Shown here in pieces: positions 54,401 through 62,698 of a stretch of DNA of 64,000 nucleotides. This stretch comes from Impatiens glandulifera. Lineage: Eukaryota > Streptophyta > Magnoliopsida > Ericales > Balsaminaceae. The stretch lies in assembly GCF_907164915.1 (NCBI RefSeq), contig NC_061868.1, positions 25,291,819-25,355,818 on the forward strand. Direction: 5' to 3'. Within the stretch, counting starts at the first letter, position 1. Each line of letters opens with the position of its first letter. A model generated the notes under the pieces. The model was not told the DNA's origin. It was given only the letters and a program-made list of their open reading frames with translations, and ran no database searches. The translations under genes and the position numbers were made by a program.

Positions 54401-57235
54401 TTAGGGCTTGGATGGTCCCCCCTTGTGTTTCTCCTTTTCCAGCTCCCTCTCCAACCGTTTTCTTTCTTCTTCTTGCCTTGGCTTGAATTCTCTATCTCGT
54501 CTTTCGGCATCAATTAGCACACCGGCCCATACACTTGAGTGACCGGTGCCCTTATTCTTAAGATTGAAGTTAGCACAAACTGGCTTTGGTGGTGGAGGTG
54601 GTGGGGCAAGCGAAGGTATGAAACTTGGAGTTGCCGTGGATTCTTCGGTTGTCCTTCTCTTTCGTCGGTTAAGTTCCTCCGGATCTTCTTCTTCTTCCTC
54701 ATCAAGCAGTTCCGCATTTATCGCGACCGGTGCAGCTGTTTTCTGTTCTGCCCGCTTCATCACGTTCTTAACAGCACTTCGTTTCTTCTTGTTCTTGTTC
54801 CTTGTACTCATGGAGTGGGACGGTTGAGCCAGAGGAAGTTCCTGGACATTGGCCTGCTCTTCTTCATTGTATTGTTGGGCAAGCGCATAGTCTTTATCTT
54901 CAATCTCCTTCTGTAGCCGTTCTCTTTCAATCTCTTCTTCTTGCAATTTCTTTGCGGTTTCAGCATCCTTTTCGATTTGCATTTGGGTTGAACTGACTTG
55001 AACCTTGGACATTTCCCCGATTTGAATGGCCATTGCTTGCAGCATGTCCAAAAGTGGAGCGGTTGCGGCTTTGACGGACTCGGCAATCATGGCTTTTACT
55101 GTTGTCTTCATGGTCGTGTCCATCATGGTTTGTAGAGTGTTTGACAGTTTATCTTCAGCCACTGCAATTCTTTCGTCGGCTACGGCTTTAAAGTTTCCAA
55201 GGCATGAATCAACTGTTTCCGCCATTGCTTGCTTGATTTGATCTATTTCCAGAGCTTTGACCGGTTGAGAGGCTTCTTGTTCCAGGTTTTCAGAGGTTCC
55301 GGATGTCTCACCACTTATAAAGAATGGCTTACTTTGATATAACTCAGCATTGTTGAATTGTCGTTTGCAACCTTTCCTCCATTGCATGTCAAGACGATCA
55401 AGATTTTGAACAAGCTGTTCTGGCACCGCAAGAAAACGTTCAGCCATCTTCATTTCAATCGGGTTTAGCGTCTTTCTTTGGGTTTCTTGAAACGCATTCT
55501 CAACTGCCTGTAACCGTGCATTTTCAAGGATCACTAGAGCTTTGCTAAATGCCGGTTGGACTAGATTGGTGTTAGCTAGCTCGAGTGCCCTTTCTTCCAG
55601 TTTGACGAGCCTGTCCCATTGTTTGTTCCCGCTTAAACCTGGAACCATGTCTGATAACTTGGTTTCGCATCGGAGCTTCACCCACAAGATATATGGCGTT
55701 AGCGCATCACTTGCACCTTTGTTCATGTCTTGAATGAGTTCATCAAAGATCTCATTTTCTTGCTCTATGGTGTATGGAAACTCGTCTCCGGTTAGTTGAG
55801 GGTCGATTTGCATCGTGCTCGTTCCGGTTTCCGTTGTTTCTTCAATGAGAATGCCTTTGCCTTTGTTTATTGGAGTGGGACCTTCTGGAGCTGTCTTTCC
55901 TCCTAAGGAACCGGAAGGTTCCTGTTCTTCAATATTTCCCTCCTGAGCCGGATGTGTGATTTCTGTTGATTTGGTCGTCTCATCGACCGGTTGAACTTCT
56001 GTCTGATCAGGTATTTCAACCTGATTATCTGGCTTCCGACGACTTGAAACATCGTCCTCTTCGGTTTCTATTGTGATCTCTTGGACCACATTCTGAATTG
56101 CTTCTGAGGTATTCAAGCCCACATCGGCCAATACCTCTTCAACTTGCTTACTAGGTGACTTGGAGGTTGCAGAGTGAACATTTACCTCTGCCTCCTCCTT
56201 GGAATCTGACTTGTTCTCCTTGCTCCCCGAAGATTCGGTTTGCCTTGGAGAATGAGGTGGAACGGGATCTGGAATAACGGTGTTGATGGGGATGGGCTGA
56301 AATACATCTGCGGTTCTTTCCGGTGGATTGTCCGAGGAAAGCGTTTTCTCGGAGTCCGCCGGTTTCTTTGAACTCTTCTTTGCAGATACCTTCTTTCTTC
56401 TCTTCGGTTCTGGTGGAACTTCTGCCTCAACCGCTTTTCTTGACGGTTTCTTCTGTCTAGTTTCTTCTTCAACTAGAACCGATGAACTGGGTCCCTTGGA
56501 TGATTTAGTTTTTGAGGATTTTGGTTTGATTGTCTTCTCCGGTTTTTCGGTCATTGACTCAGAGTCAAGGATGTTGGAGATCGGAAGCGGTATGCCTTCA
56601 CCTAGTTCCACTTTAAGGAACTCAAGAATTTTGACGATTTGCATAGCATAGGCCTGCACCCGGCCATCTTTCTTTATCACCATTTGACAGAACTCTTCGT
56701 ATATGACGTATCCCCAGTCCACCTTGTCACCGCGGACAATAGCTAACAGCATTCTAAGCTTAAATTTAGTGAGGTTGTCGAAATTACCTCCCCTTCCTTG
56801 GAGTGATTTGGCGATGACGGTCACTAACCATCTGTATTCCGGTTTGAGCTTGATCTTCCGGCTGGAGTGGATTACTAGATCCTGACCTGAGAAAGATACC
56901 ACCAACCGGGCAACATTTGATTCTGCTTCGGTTAAGTCGATCTTTAGGTCCGAACCTGTGTTGGGCAGACCAAGGGCTTCCGCAAAGATCTCTTCGGTGA
57001 TGAGGACGGCCTTCCCGTTGACAGTCGCCGAGATCTTCCTCTTCGACAGCGTCGCCGTCGCCAAGAACTCTGTCACCGCCGCCGGATGAATGATGAACGG
57101 ACCAGAAAGGAACTTCTCCAACCCAGATTCTCGTAGAAGTTGAAGAACAGCCTTGTTCTTATCGTCAGCATGCTCGTCAATATCTGCGAAATCTACTTGC
57201 AACATCCATTGAAATGGAGCTTTGCCCAGATCCAT
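54401..57235 (-). CDS. Extra ORF3 of element E, 944 aa
   Basis: Uninterrupted on the minus strand; function unknown. Residues about 10-230 form the domain shared with ORF1, ORF2 and element A: LQVDFADIDEHADDKNKAVL, GLEKFLSGPFIIHPAAV, then KLRMLLAIVRGDKVDWGYVI with an YEEFCQM turn, and GEGIPLPISNIL. Residues about 235-310 are strongly basic (PEPKRRKKVSAKKSSKK, nuclear-signal-like). The middle is acidic and proline/serine-rich. About 690-830 is helical, with a coiled-coil AETAKKLQEEEIERERLQKE. The end has KNKKKRSAVKNVMKRAEQK, a DEEEEEDPEE run, nine prolines and a charged KRLERELEKEK tail. No signal peptide or membrane span is seen, so an envelope role is unlikely. A TATA box lies about 115 bp upstream. 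Confidence 0.8.
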   Translation of the reverse strand: MDLGKAPFQWMLQVDFADIDEHADDKNKAVLQLLRESGLEKFLSGPFIIHPAAVTEFLATATLSKRKISATVNGKAVLITEEIFAEALGLPNTGSDLKIDLTEAESNVARLVVSFSGQDLVIHSSRKIKLKPEYRWLVTVIAKSLQGRGGNFDNLTKFKLRMLLAIVRGDKVDWGYVIYEEFCQMVIKKDGRVQAYAMQIVKILEFLKVELGEGIPLPISNILDSESMTEKPEKTIKPKSSKTKSSKGPSSSVLVEEETRQKKPSRKAVEAEVPPEPKRRKKVSAKKSSKKPADSEKTLSSDNPPERTADVFQPIPINTVIPDPVPPHSPRQTESSGSKENKSDSKEEAEVNVHSATSKSPSKQVEEVLADVGLNTSEAIQNVVQEITIETEEDDVSSRRKPDNQVEIPDQTEVQPVDETTKSTEITHPAQEGNIEEQEPSGSLGGKTAPEGPTPINKGKGILIEETTETGTSTMQIDPQLTGDEFPYTIEQENEIFDELIQDMNKGASDALTPYILWVKLRCETKLSDMVPGLSGNKQWDRLVKLEERALELANTNLVQPAFSKALVILENARLQAVENAFQETQRKTLNPIEMKMAERFLAVPEQLVQNLDRLDMQWRKGCKRQFNNAELYQSKPFFISGETSGTSENLEQEASQPVKALEIDQIKQAMAETVDSCLGNFKAVADERIAVAEDKLSNTLQTMMDTTMKTTVKAMIAESVKAATAPLLDMLQAMAIQIGEMSKVQVSSTQMQIEKDAETAKKLQEEEIERERLQKEIEDKDYALAQQYNEEEQANVQELPLAQPSHSMSTRNKNKKKRSAVKNVMKRAEQKTAAPVAINAELLDEEEEEDPEELNRRKRRTTEESTATPSFIPSLAPPPPPPKPVCANFNLKNKGTGHSSVWAGVLIDAERRDREFKPRQEEERKRLERELEKEKHKGGPSKP

Positions 57236-57761
57236 GATAGTTTTGAGGAAATAAGATGAAGAACGATGATGATCGGAGAGATAGAAGCCTTTGAAATTCT
57301 GGAAATCTTAGAGAGAGAAAGCACGTGTGTCGAATGAGCTGATTTGAACTTATATAGATGGCGGTTCCAAGCGGTTTTGAAGATGAACCGTCAATTTGAT
57401 GTTTTTGGCGCCAATTTTCCCTCCAAAAAGTTACTGCCGTAACTTTCGGCGGTAAAAACGGAAATTCGATGGGCGGTAAACTTTGAGAGGTAAAACTGTG
57501 GGCGGTTAAGATTTTTCAAATTTTCATCTTTGCTCGAGAGGCCGGTTTCACTTGAGATCTCGTTAACCGGAATTTTTAGGTTAACTTTAACATTTTGTAT
57601 AAGTTTGAAAAACCGGAAGGAATACTGTGAATGAAAAACCGGAGACTTTTGAAGAATTGAAATATTTCATTAATACGGGAAAGGAAATGATTAACATAGG
57701 AGCGGTTCTAGTCGTACAACAAAATGACCAGAAACCGGAAAGAAAACGAAAAGAAAGAGAA
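57236..57761 (-). other. Spacer between ORF2 and ORF3 with promoter
   Basis: Non-coding. On the minus strand it runs from the ORF2 stop through GGCGGTAA-type words (57420-57510, several GGCGGT repeats) to a TATA box and a CT-rich leader before ORF3. Confidence 0.6.
57349..57356 (-). promoter_or_regulatory. TATA box of ORF3
   Basis: TATATAAG in CCATCTATATAAGTTCAAAT, about 115 bp before the ORF3 ATG, followed by a CT-rich leader (TTTCTCTCTCTAAG). Confidence 0.6.
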
Positions 57762-58520
57762 TTATTCGGTGAACCATCCCCCTTCCAACCTCCTTTCATA
57801 CCACTTCTCAATGGTGTTTTGAGGAAACTGTTCCTCAATTCTTGTTAACCATTTGTGTATCATTTCTATGGTGATGGTGTTGAAAGATCCAACCGGAACA
57901 CCTTTTCCAAGGTTGCGACGCTTGGATATGAGAAACCGGGTGATCTGAGGAGCGTAGCTGATCCTTCCTCTTTTACCGGTCATAAGCTGCTTCAGCTTAT
58001 TGAAAAGATAGGACGCCCAGTTGATGGCGGAGTCGAGGATGATGGCTATCATAATATCGAATGCCTCCCGGCTGTAGTTCTGATTGGGCATTCGGCCTAT
58101 GATAGACCTTTGGACCAAATCGTGAAAAACTTGGTAGTGTGGAGCGAGATCTTCTTTCTTCCCAAAATCCTTAACAGGAGTGTAGGAGGAGGAGAAGATT
58201 TTGAAGAAAGTTTCCTTAGCTGGTAAATACGGCGTCGGAAAATTAGAGAAACCTTCCGTTGGAAGGTGAAAGAAGGTGGCGAATTCCTCCTCAGAAAACT
58301 GGAGGAACTGACCGTCGATGATGGTGTGAATGCTGCCATCATCCAAAATGTGACCGTTATTGTAGAATTCGCACACCTCCTCCACGAGGATGAGGTCCGA
58401 ACCCTTGAGAAAGCCTTGCAGGCCAGACTCTATGATGTGTTGAAAGATGCAATCATAGTATGAGCTGTGCTTAATGTCTTCAAAATCAATGATCAGGGTG
58501 TTTCTTATCTCGGTAGACAT
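57762..58520 (-). CDS. Extra ORF2 of element E, 252 aa
   Basis: Open from ATG 58520 to the stop at 57762; function unknown. It has the shared domain over most of its length: NTLIIDFEDIKHSSYYDCIF, GLQGFLKGSDLILVEEVCEF, the SEEEFATFFHLPTEGF word (compare SKTDFAVYCGLPNEGV in ORF1 and TEEIFAEALGLPNTGS in ORF3), then AFDIMIAIILDSAINWASYL with a FNKLKQL turn and YAPQITRFLI, and ends in a tryptophan-rich stretch (KWYERRLEGGWFTE). There is no long tail. It is a paralogue of ORF1 and ORF3 in the same orientation. A TATA box lies about 105 bp upstream, so it may be transcribed on its own. No breaks are seen. Confidence 0.75.
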   Translation of the reverse strand: MSTEIRNTLIIDFEDIKHSSYYDCIFQHIIESGLQGFLKGSDLILVEEVCEFYNNGHILDDGSIHTIIDGQFLQFSEEEFATFFHLPTEGFSNFPTPYLPAKETFFKIFSSSYTPVKDFGKKEDLAPHYQVFHDLVQRSIIGRMPNQNYSREAFDIMIAIILDSAINWASYLFNKLKQLMTGKRGRISYAPQITRFLISKRRNLGKGVPVGSFNTITIEMIHKWLTRIEEQFPQNTIEKWYERRLEGGWFTE

Positions 58521-58965
58521 GATGATGAGTAGTGAAGAAAGTTTGAAAGAGTTCTTGAGCTTTCGAGTTTTTAGAGAGAGGAATGCTTGAAGGCGTGTTT
58601 TTGAAAATGGAAGTTGAGTCCCCTTTTATAGCCTGGAATGAATGAGAGCATTTAATGAGAGGATTTGAAAAATCTAGCCGTTTATGCTTAGTCATTAATG
58701 TTTTTGTGATTTTCCAAGAGAATAAAGGCAAGTCTTGTCAAATCAAGTCAGGCATGCTTTTTGATAATGAGGATTTATGTTTCCAAGAGTGATATGATTT
58801 ATTTTGATACGACGCATTGAATATTTTAGATTTGACTTGGAAAGGAAAGAAATCTGATTCATTAATTGGAGTACGAAACCGGTAGTACAACAAAAGTACC
58901 GGTTTTGTAAAGAAGAAAGAAAAGAAAAGAGGAAGGATAGGTTAGACATTTGATGACTCAACCGC
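58521..58965 (-). other. Spacer between ORF1 and ORF2
   Basis: Non-coding apart from the TATA box and leader of ORF2. It contains ACCGGT words near 58877 and 58903. Confidence 0.6.
58623..58631 (-). promoter_or_regulatory. TATA box of ORF2
   Basis: CTATAAAAG in CCAGGCTATAAAAGGGGAC, about 105 bp before the ORF2 ATG; TCATTAAATG lies about 30 bp upstream of it. Confidence 0.65.
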
Positions 58966-59703
58966 TTAAGCATTTGAAGCCTCAGCCGCTTGAATTCTTC
59001 TAGCTTTAACCGCTTCCCACCGGTCAATCATCTCTTGTACTCGTTCTTTGGTGAGTACGTGCCTTAGGTGAAGAGTGACGAAGGCTCAGGAGTGGATGTC
59101 CAGACTTGCGCAGAAACCGCTCAGCTGAGGAGCGTAGCCGGTCTTGTTGGAGAGAAGCATCTTCTTCAGGTTACTGAAGATGATCCAGGACCAGTTAACC
59201 GGTGTCCCAACCGTTACGGCGATCATCATCTCGAAAACCCTTTGGGTATAATAGTAACTCTTCTCTCTGCACAAGACAGATTTTCCCAGAATATCGCAGA
59301 GAATCTGGTACTTGTGAGAAAGTTGACTCTTAGCACCCCAGGGTTTAACCGGGATGTCAGATCCTGAGAACCGGCGACACATTTCTTCCATTGTCACCGG
59401 GGAATAGGTTAGGTCGGTTACCCCTTCATTGGGTAAGCCGCAGTATACAGCGAAATCCGTCTTGCTGAATAGGAATTTTTGACCGTAGACCTGTGCAACG
59501 AGTATATCTCGATGCACCTCTTTCGCGGTCTCAGACAGTTCTTTGACTACAAGGTAGTCGATGATGAACCTGTTCTCAAGAAAACTTCTTAGCCCACTCC
59601 TTTCTATGGCTAAGAACATTTCTCTTACTTCATGATCCTCATATTGGTAGATTGATCCAAAATCTGCCAATAGGATTTTCTTGGCTAAGGAGTTGGTATT
59701 CAT
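58966..59703 (-). pseudogene. Extra ORF1 of element E, one nonsense codon
   Basis: 205 codons from ATG 59703 to TGA 59086-59088; function unknown. Shared domain: LLADFGSIYQYEDHEVREMF, GLRSFLENRFIIDYLVVKEL, SKTDFAVYCGLPNEGV, VFEMMIAVTVGTPVNWSWII with a FSNLKKM turn, and GYAPQLSGF. Beyond the TGA the same frame stays open for 39 more codons to TAA at 58966, and that part (LTKERVQEMIDRWEAVKARR) resembles the ORF2 end (TITIEMIHKWLTRIEEQF). The original protein was therefore probably about 245 residues. Readthrough cannot be excluded. A TATA box lies about 85-90 bp upstream. Confidence 0.7.
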
Positions 59704-60395
59704 GTTTTTGAGAGAGAGGATTTTATCTCAAGAATGATACTTGTGAATAGTGAACTTGTGATGTTTTGAAAAAGGATTAAGGATGGTTTATATAGCCCGG
59801 GGATTCGGCTTGGTCTTTAATGAGGTTAAGCATGCCTGATGATATCATCAGCTATTTAATAGACTTAACTTGTTGAAGTAACTAATGGTTATTTCCAAGG
59901 TAAATCTAATTATTACTAAGATAGCAATGATGAAAAATATCTATTGACAAGATGTGAGTCTCCCTCACATGTCGTCATCTTGATTGTGGTAGACTTGTTT
60001 TTATTAATTACAGACTTCATTTTTCAAAATATGCATGAAAACTAGGTCGGTCATCTCAGGTTCACCGGAAAAGTTCATTTCATCAGACCAGAGTGCATAT
60101 GTACTAAGCGGTTTTCCATGACCGGTTTTAGTAGGATATTTCCGTTTGTGAAGAACAGTTGGTTAATGTCAACAGTTGTTCAACTTTGGATTTATTTTAT
60201 CCACTTCAACCCGGTTATTTCAACCGTATAGTAAACATACATTTGATTTGAAATTATGAAGTAATCGGTCATAACCGGAGACTTTCTCCCGGTTAGCATA
60301 TTTGATTTATTAATGGCCTATTTGAATATGGTTTGAGAAGCTTTAGCTTCTCCCTAAACACATATCCCGGTTTTATATACAAGCATACATTATGA
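59704..60395 (-). other. Spacer between pol and ORF1
   Basis: Non-coding. It holds the ORF1 TATA box at its left end and about nine CCGGTT/AACCGG words between 60050 and 60380, including CCCGGTTAT and CTCCCGGTTAGC. Confidence 0.6.
59786..59795 (-). promoter_or_regulatory. TATA box of ORF1
   Basis: CTATATAAAC in CCCGGGCTATATAAACCATC, 83-92 bp before the ORF1 ATG. CTCATTAAAG lies about 30 bp upstream, as in front of ORF2. Confidence 0.65.
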
Positions 60396-62051
60396 TTATA
60401 TCAATTGATTAAGATTAGTAAGACCCAAGATATTTCGAAAATGTGAAAACTTAGCTTCCTGTAGCGGTTTCGTGAAAATGTCCGCTACTTGTTGCTCGGT
60501 CGACACATATTCCAGCCGAATGTGTTTCTCCTGAACATGCTCCCGGATGAAATGGTGTTGGATGTCGATATGCTTTGTTCTTGAGTGCAACACCGGATTA
60601 TATGTGATCGCTATGGCGCTGGTGTTGTCACAAAAGATTGGAGACTCCTTGGCTTCTATTCCGAAATCCCTGAGTTGCTGTTGAATCCAGAGGAGTTGTG
60701 CACAGCAGCTTCCAGCCGCTAGGTACTCCGCCTATGCGGTTGAAGTTGCAACTGATGTTTGTTTCTTGCTGCTCCAAGTGACTAACCGGTCACCCAGAAA
60801 CTGACAGGTTCCACTTGTACTCTTTCTGTCGATTTTGCATCCCGCGTAATCGGCATCTGAGTAGCTTATAAGATTGAAGCTCGAGTCTTTTGGATACCAA
60901 AGTCCCACTTCTTGAGTTCCCTTCAGATATTTCAAGATTCTTTTGGCCGCCGTATAATGAGATTGCTTTGGGTTTGCTTGGAACCTTCCGCACACTCCAA
61001 CCGCAAATAGAATGTCAGGTCGGCTTGCCGTGAGATACAACAGCGATCCGATCATTCCTCGATATGTTGTGATGTCAACGGCTTGACCATCTTCATCTTT
61101 GTCCAGCTTCACGGAAGGACTCATTGGCGTAGCCGCTTCGGCACATGTATCCATCCCAAATCTCTTCAGCAGTTCGGCTGTATACTTCGGTTGGCTTATA
61201 AAGATTCCGGCTTCAATCTGCTTAACCTGAAGTCCTAGAAAGAAACTCATTTCCCCCATCATACTCATTTGAAATCTATCAGTCATCATTTTCGAAAACT
61301 TATCACATAATTTTGGATCGGTTGACCCGAATATGATATCATCAACATAAATCTGAACAAGTAAAATTTGTTCTTTTCTTTCAAATTTAAAAAGGGTTTT
61401 GTCTACCGAACCTATTGTAAACTTGTGATCAAATAGAAATTGTGTCAAAGTATCATACCAAGCTCTTGGAGCTTGTTTCAAACCATAAAGGGCTTTATTC
61501 AGCCGGTAAACGTGATTTTCATGTTCTGGATTTTTAAAACCTAGAGGTTGGTTAACATACACCTCTTCATTTACTTTACCATTTAGAAAAGCACTCTTAA
61601 CATCCATTTGATAAACTTTGAAGTTTTTGAAAGCTGCATATGCTAAAAATATTCTAATTGCCTCAAGTCTAGCTACAGGGGCGAATGATTCTTCAAAATC
61701 AATGCCTTCTTCCTGTTTATAGCCTTGAGCCACTAACCGGGCTTTGTTCCTCGTAACTAAACCGTCTTCATTGAGTTTATTTCTGAATACCCATCGTGTG
61801 CCTATAACCGGTTTGTTTTTCGGTCTAGGAACTAGGTACCAGACTTTATTTCTCTCAAACTCGTTTAATTCCTCTTGCATTGCCAAGATCCAATCTGGAT
61901 CTGACAGTGCTTCATCCACCTTTTTCGGCTCAATTTGTGATATGAAAGCAAAGTTTCCATAGTGATCCAAATTTTGTTGCCTAGTTCGGACGGGTGAGGA
62001 TATGTTACCTATTACTAGTTCAACAGATCCATATGCAAGAGTTCTAAACAT
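60396..62051 (-). pseudogene. pol: Element E reverse transcriptase and RNase H
   Basis: One frame with a single internal stop (TAG 60732-60734, between STA and AEYLA). Before it are [15 protein letters not shown] (end of the integrase linker), [38 protein letters not shown]-type [24 protein letters not shown], the catalytic YVDDIIFGS and [20 protein letters not shown] of RNase H. After it are HSRTKHIDIQHHFIREH and ADIFTKPL. All RT motifs are intact, in contrast to element A. It is joined to the protease part by a deletion of the integrase core at about 62050. Confidence 0.85.
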
Positions 62052-62698
62052 CTTTCAGATTGATAATTTCCTTTATTTTTAAAAGATGATTTCACTTGTT
62101 TCACCATTTGACATGCAACACATACTTTATCTTTTGAAAACTTAACATTTGGAAAACCGTGAACTAGTTCCTTGGAACAAATAAAGTTAATCGTTTTGAA
62201 ATTCAAGTGGTTTAACCGTTTATGCCAAAGCCAGTTTGGATCATTTCCGGCTATCATACACACAGGTTTTTCGAAATCAGTTTTCCAATTTACTTTGTAA
62301 ATGTTTCCTATCCGGTTACCGGTTAACAAAGTGTCATTATCTTGATTTTTGACCAAGCATGAGTTTTTATGAAATTCAACTTTGTAGCCCACATCACACA
62401 TTTGGCTTATGCTTAGCAAATTAAAACTTAGTTTTTCTACTAATAGCACATTATTTATGGATAGTTCACCATGGACAATCTTACCCTTGCCCACGGTTTT
62501 ACCTTTTGAGTTATCCCCGAATGTGATGAATGCTCCGGTTTCGTACTTGATGTCGGTCAGTAGCTCCTTGTTTCCGGTCATATGCCTTGAGCATCCACTG
62601 TCCAAGTACCATTCAGAATTCTTTAACCGGTTGCTTCTCCTAACCTGCAACAAACAATTATTTACACCTTTTTGGTACCCACATTTAGTTGGGTCCAT
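62015..62698 (-). pseudogene. pol: Element E protease and pre-integrase domain
   Basis: Aspartic protease with EWYLDSGCSRHMTGNKELLT (D-S-G intact), then FGDNSKGKTVGKGKIVHGEL and the zinc-binding pre-integrase part WLWHKRLNHLNFKTIN...CVACQMVKQVKSSF. It stops right after LELLHMDL. In element A that word is followed by FGPIPV and the whole integrase core, so about 0.9 kb is deleted here, and RT continues in another frame. The frame is +1 relative to gag. Confidence 0.8.

Noticed and set aside
54539..56885. Several plus-strand open frames opposite ORF3 (for example 54539-54916 and 56328-56651)
   Set aside because: They are shadows of the long minus-strand frame: serine- and glycine-rich products of GAA/TTC repeats without recognisable domains.
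54401..57235. Envelope-like protein for the extra ORFs
   Set aside because: No signal peptide, no hydrophobic membrane span and no cysteine-rich ectodomain are visible; the charged, coiled-coil, basic composition suggests an intracellular protein.
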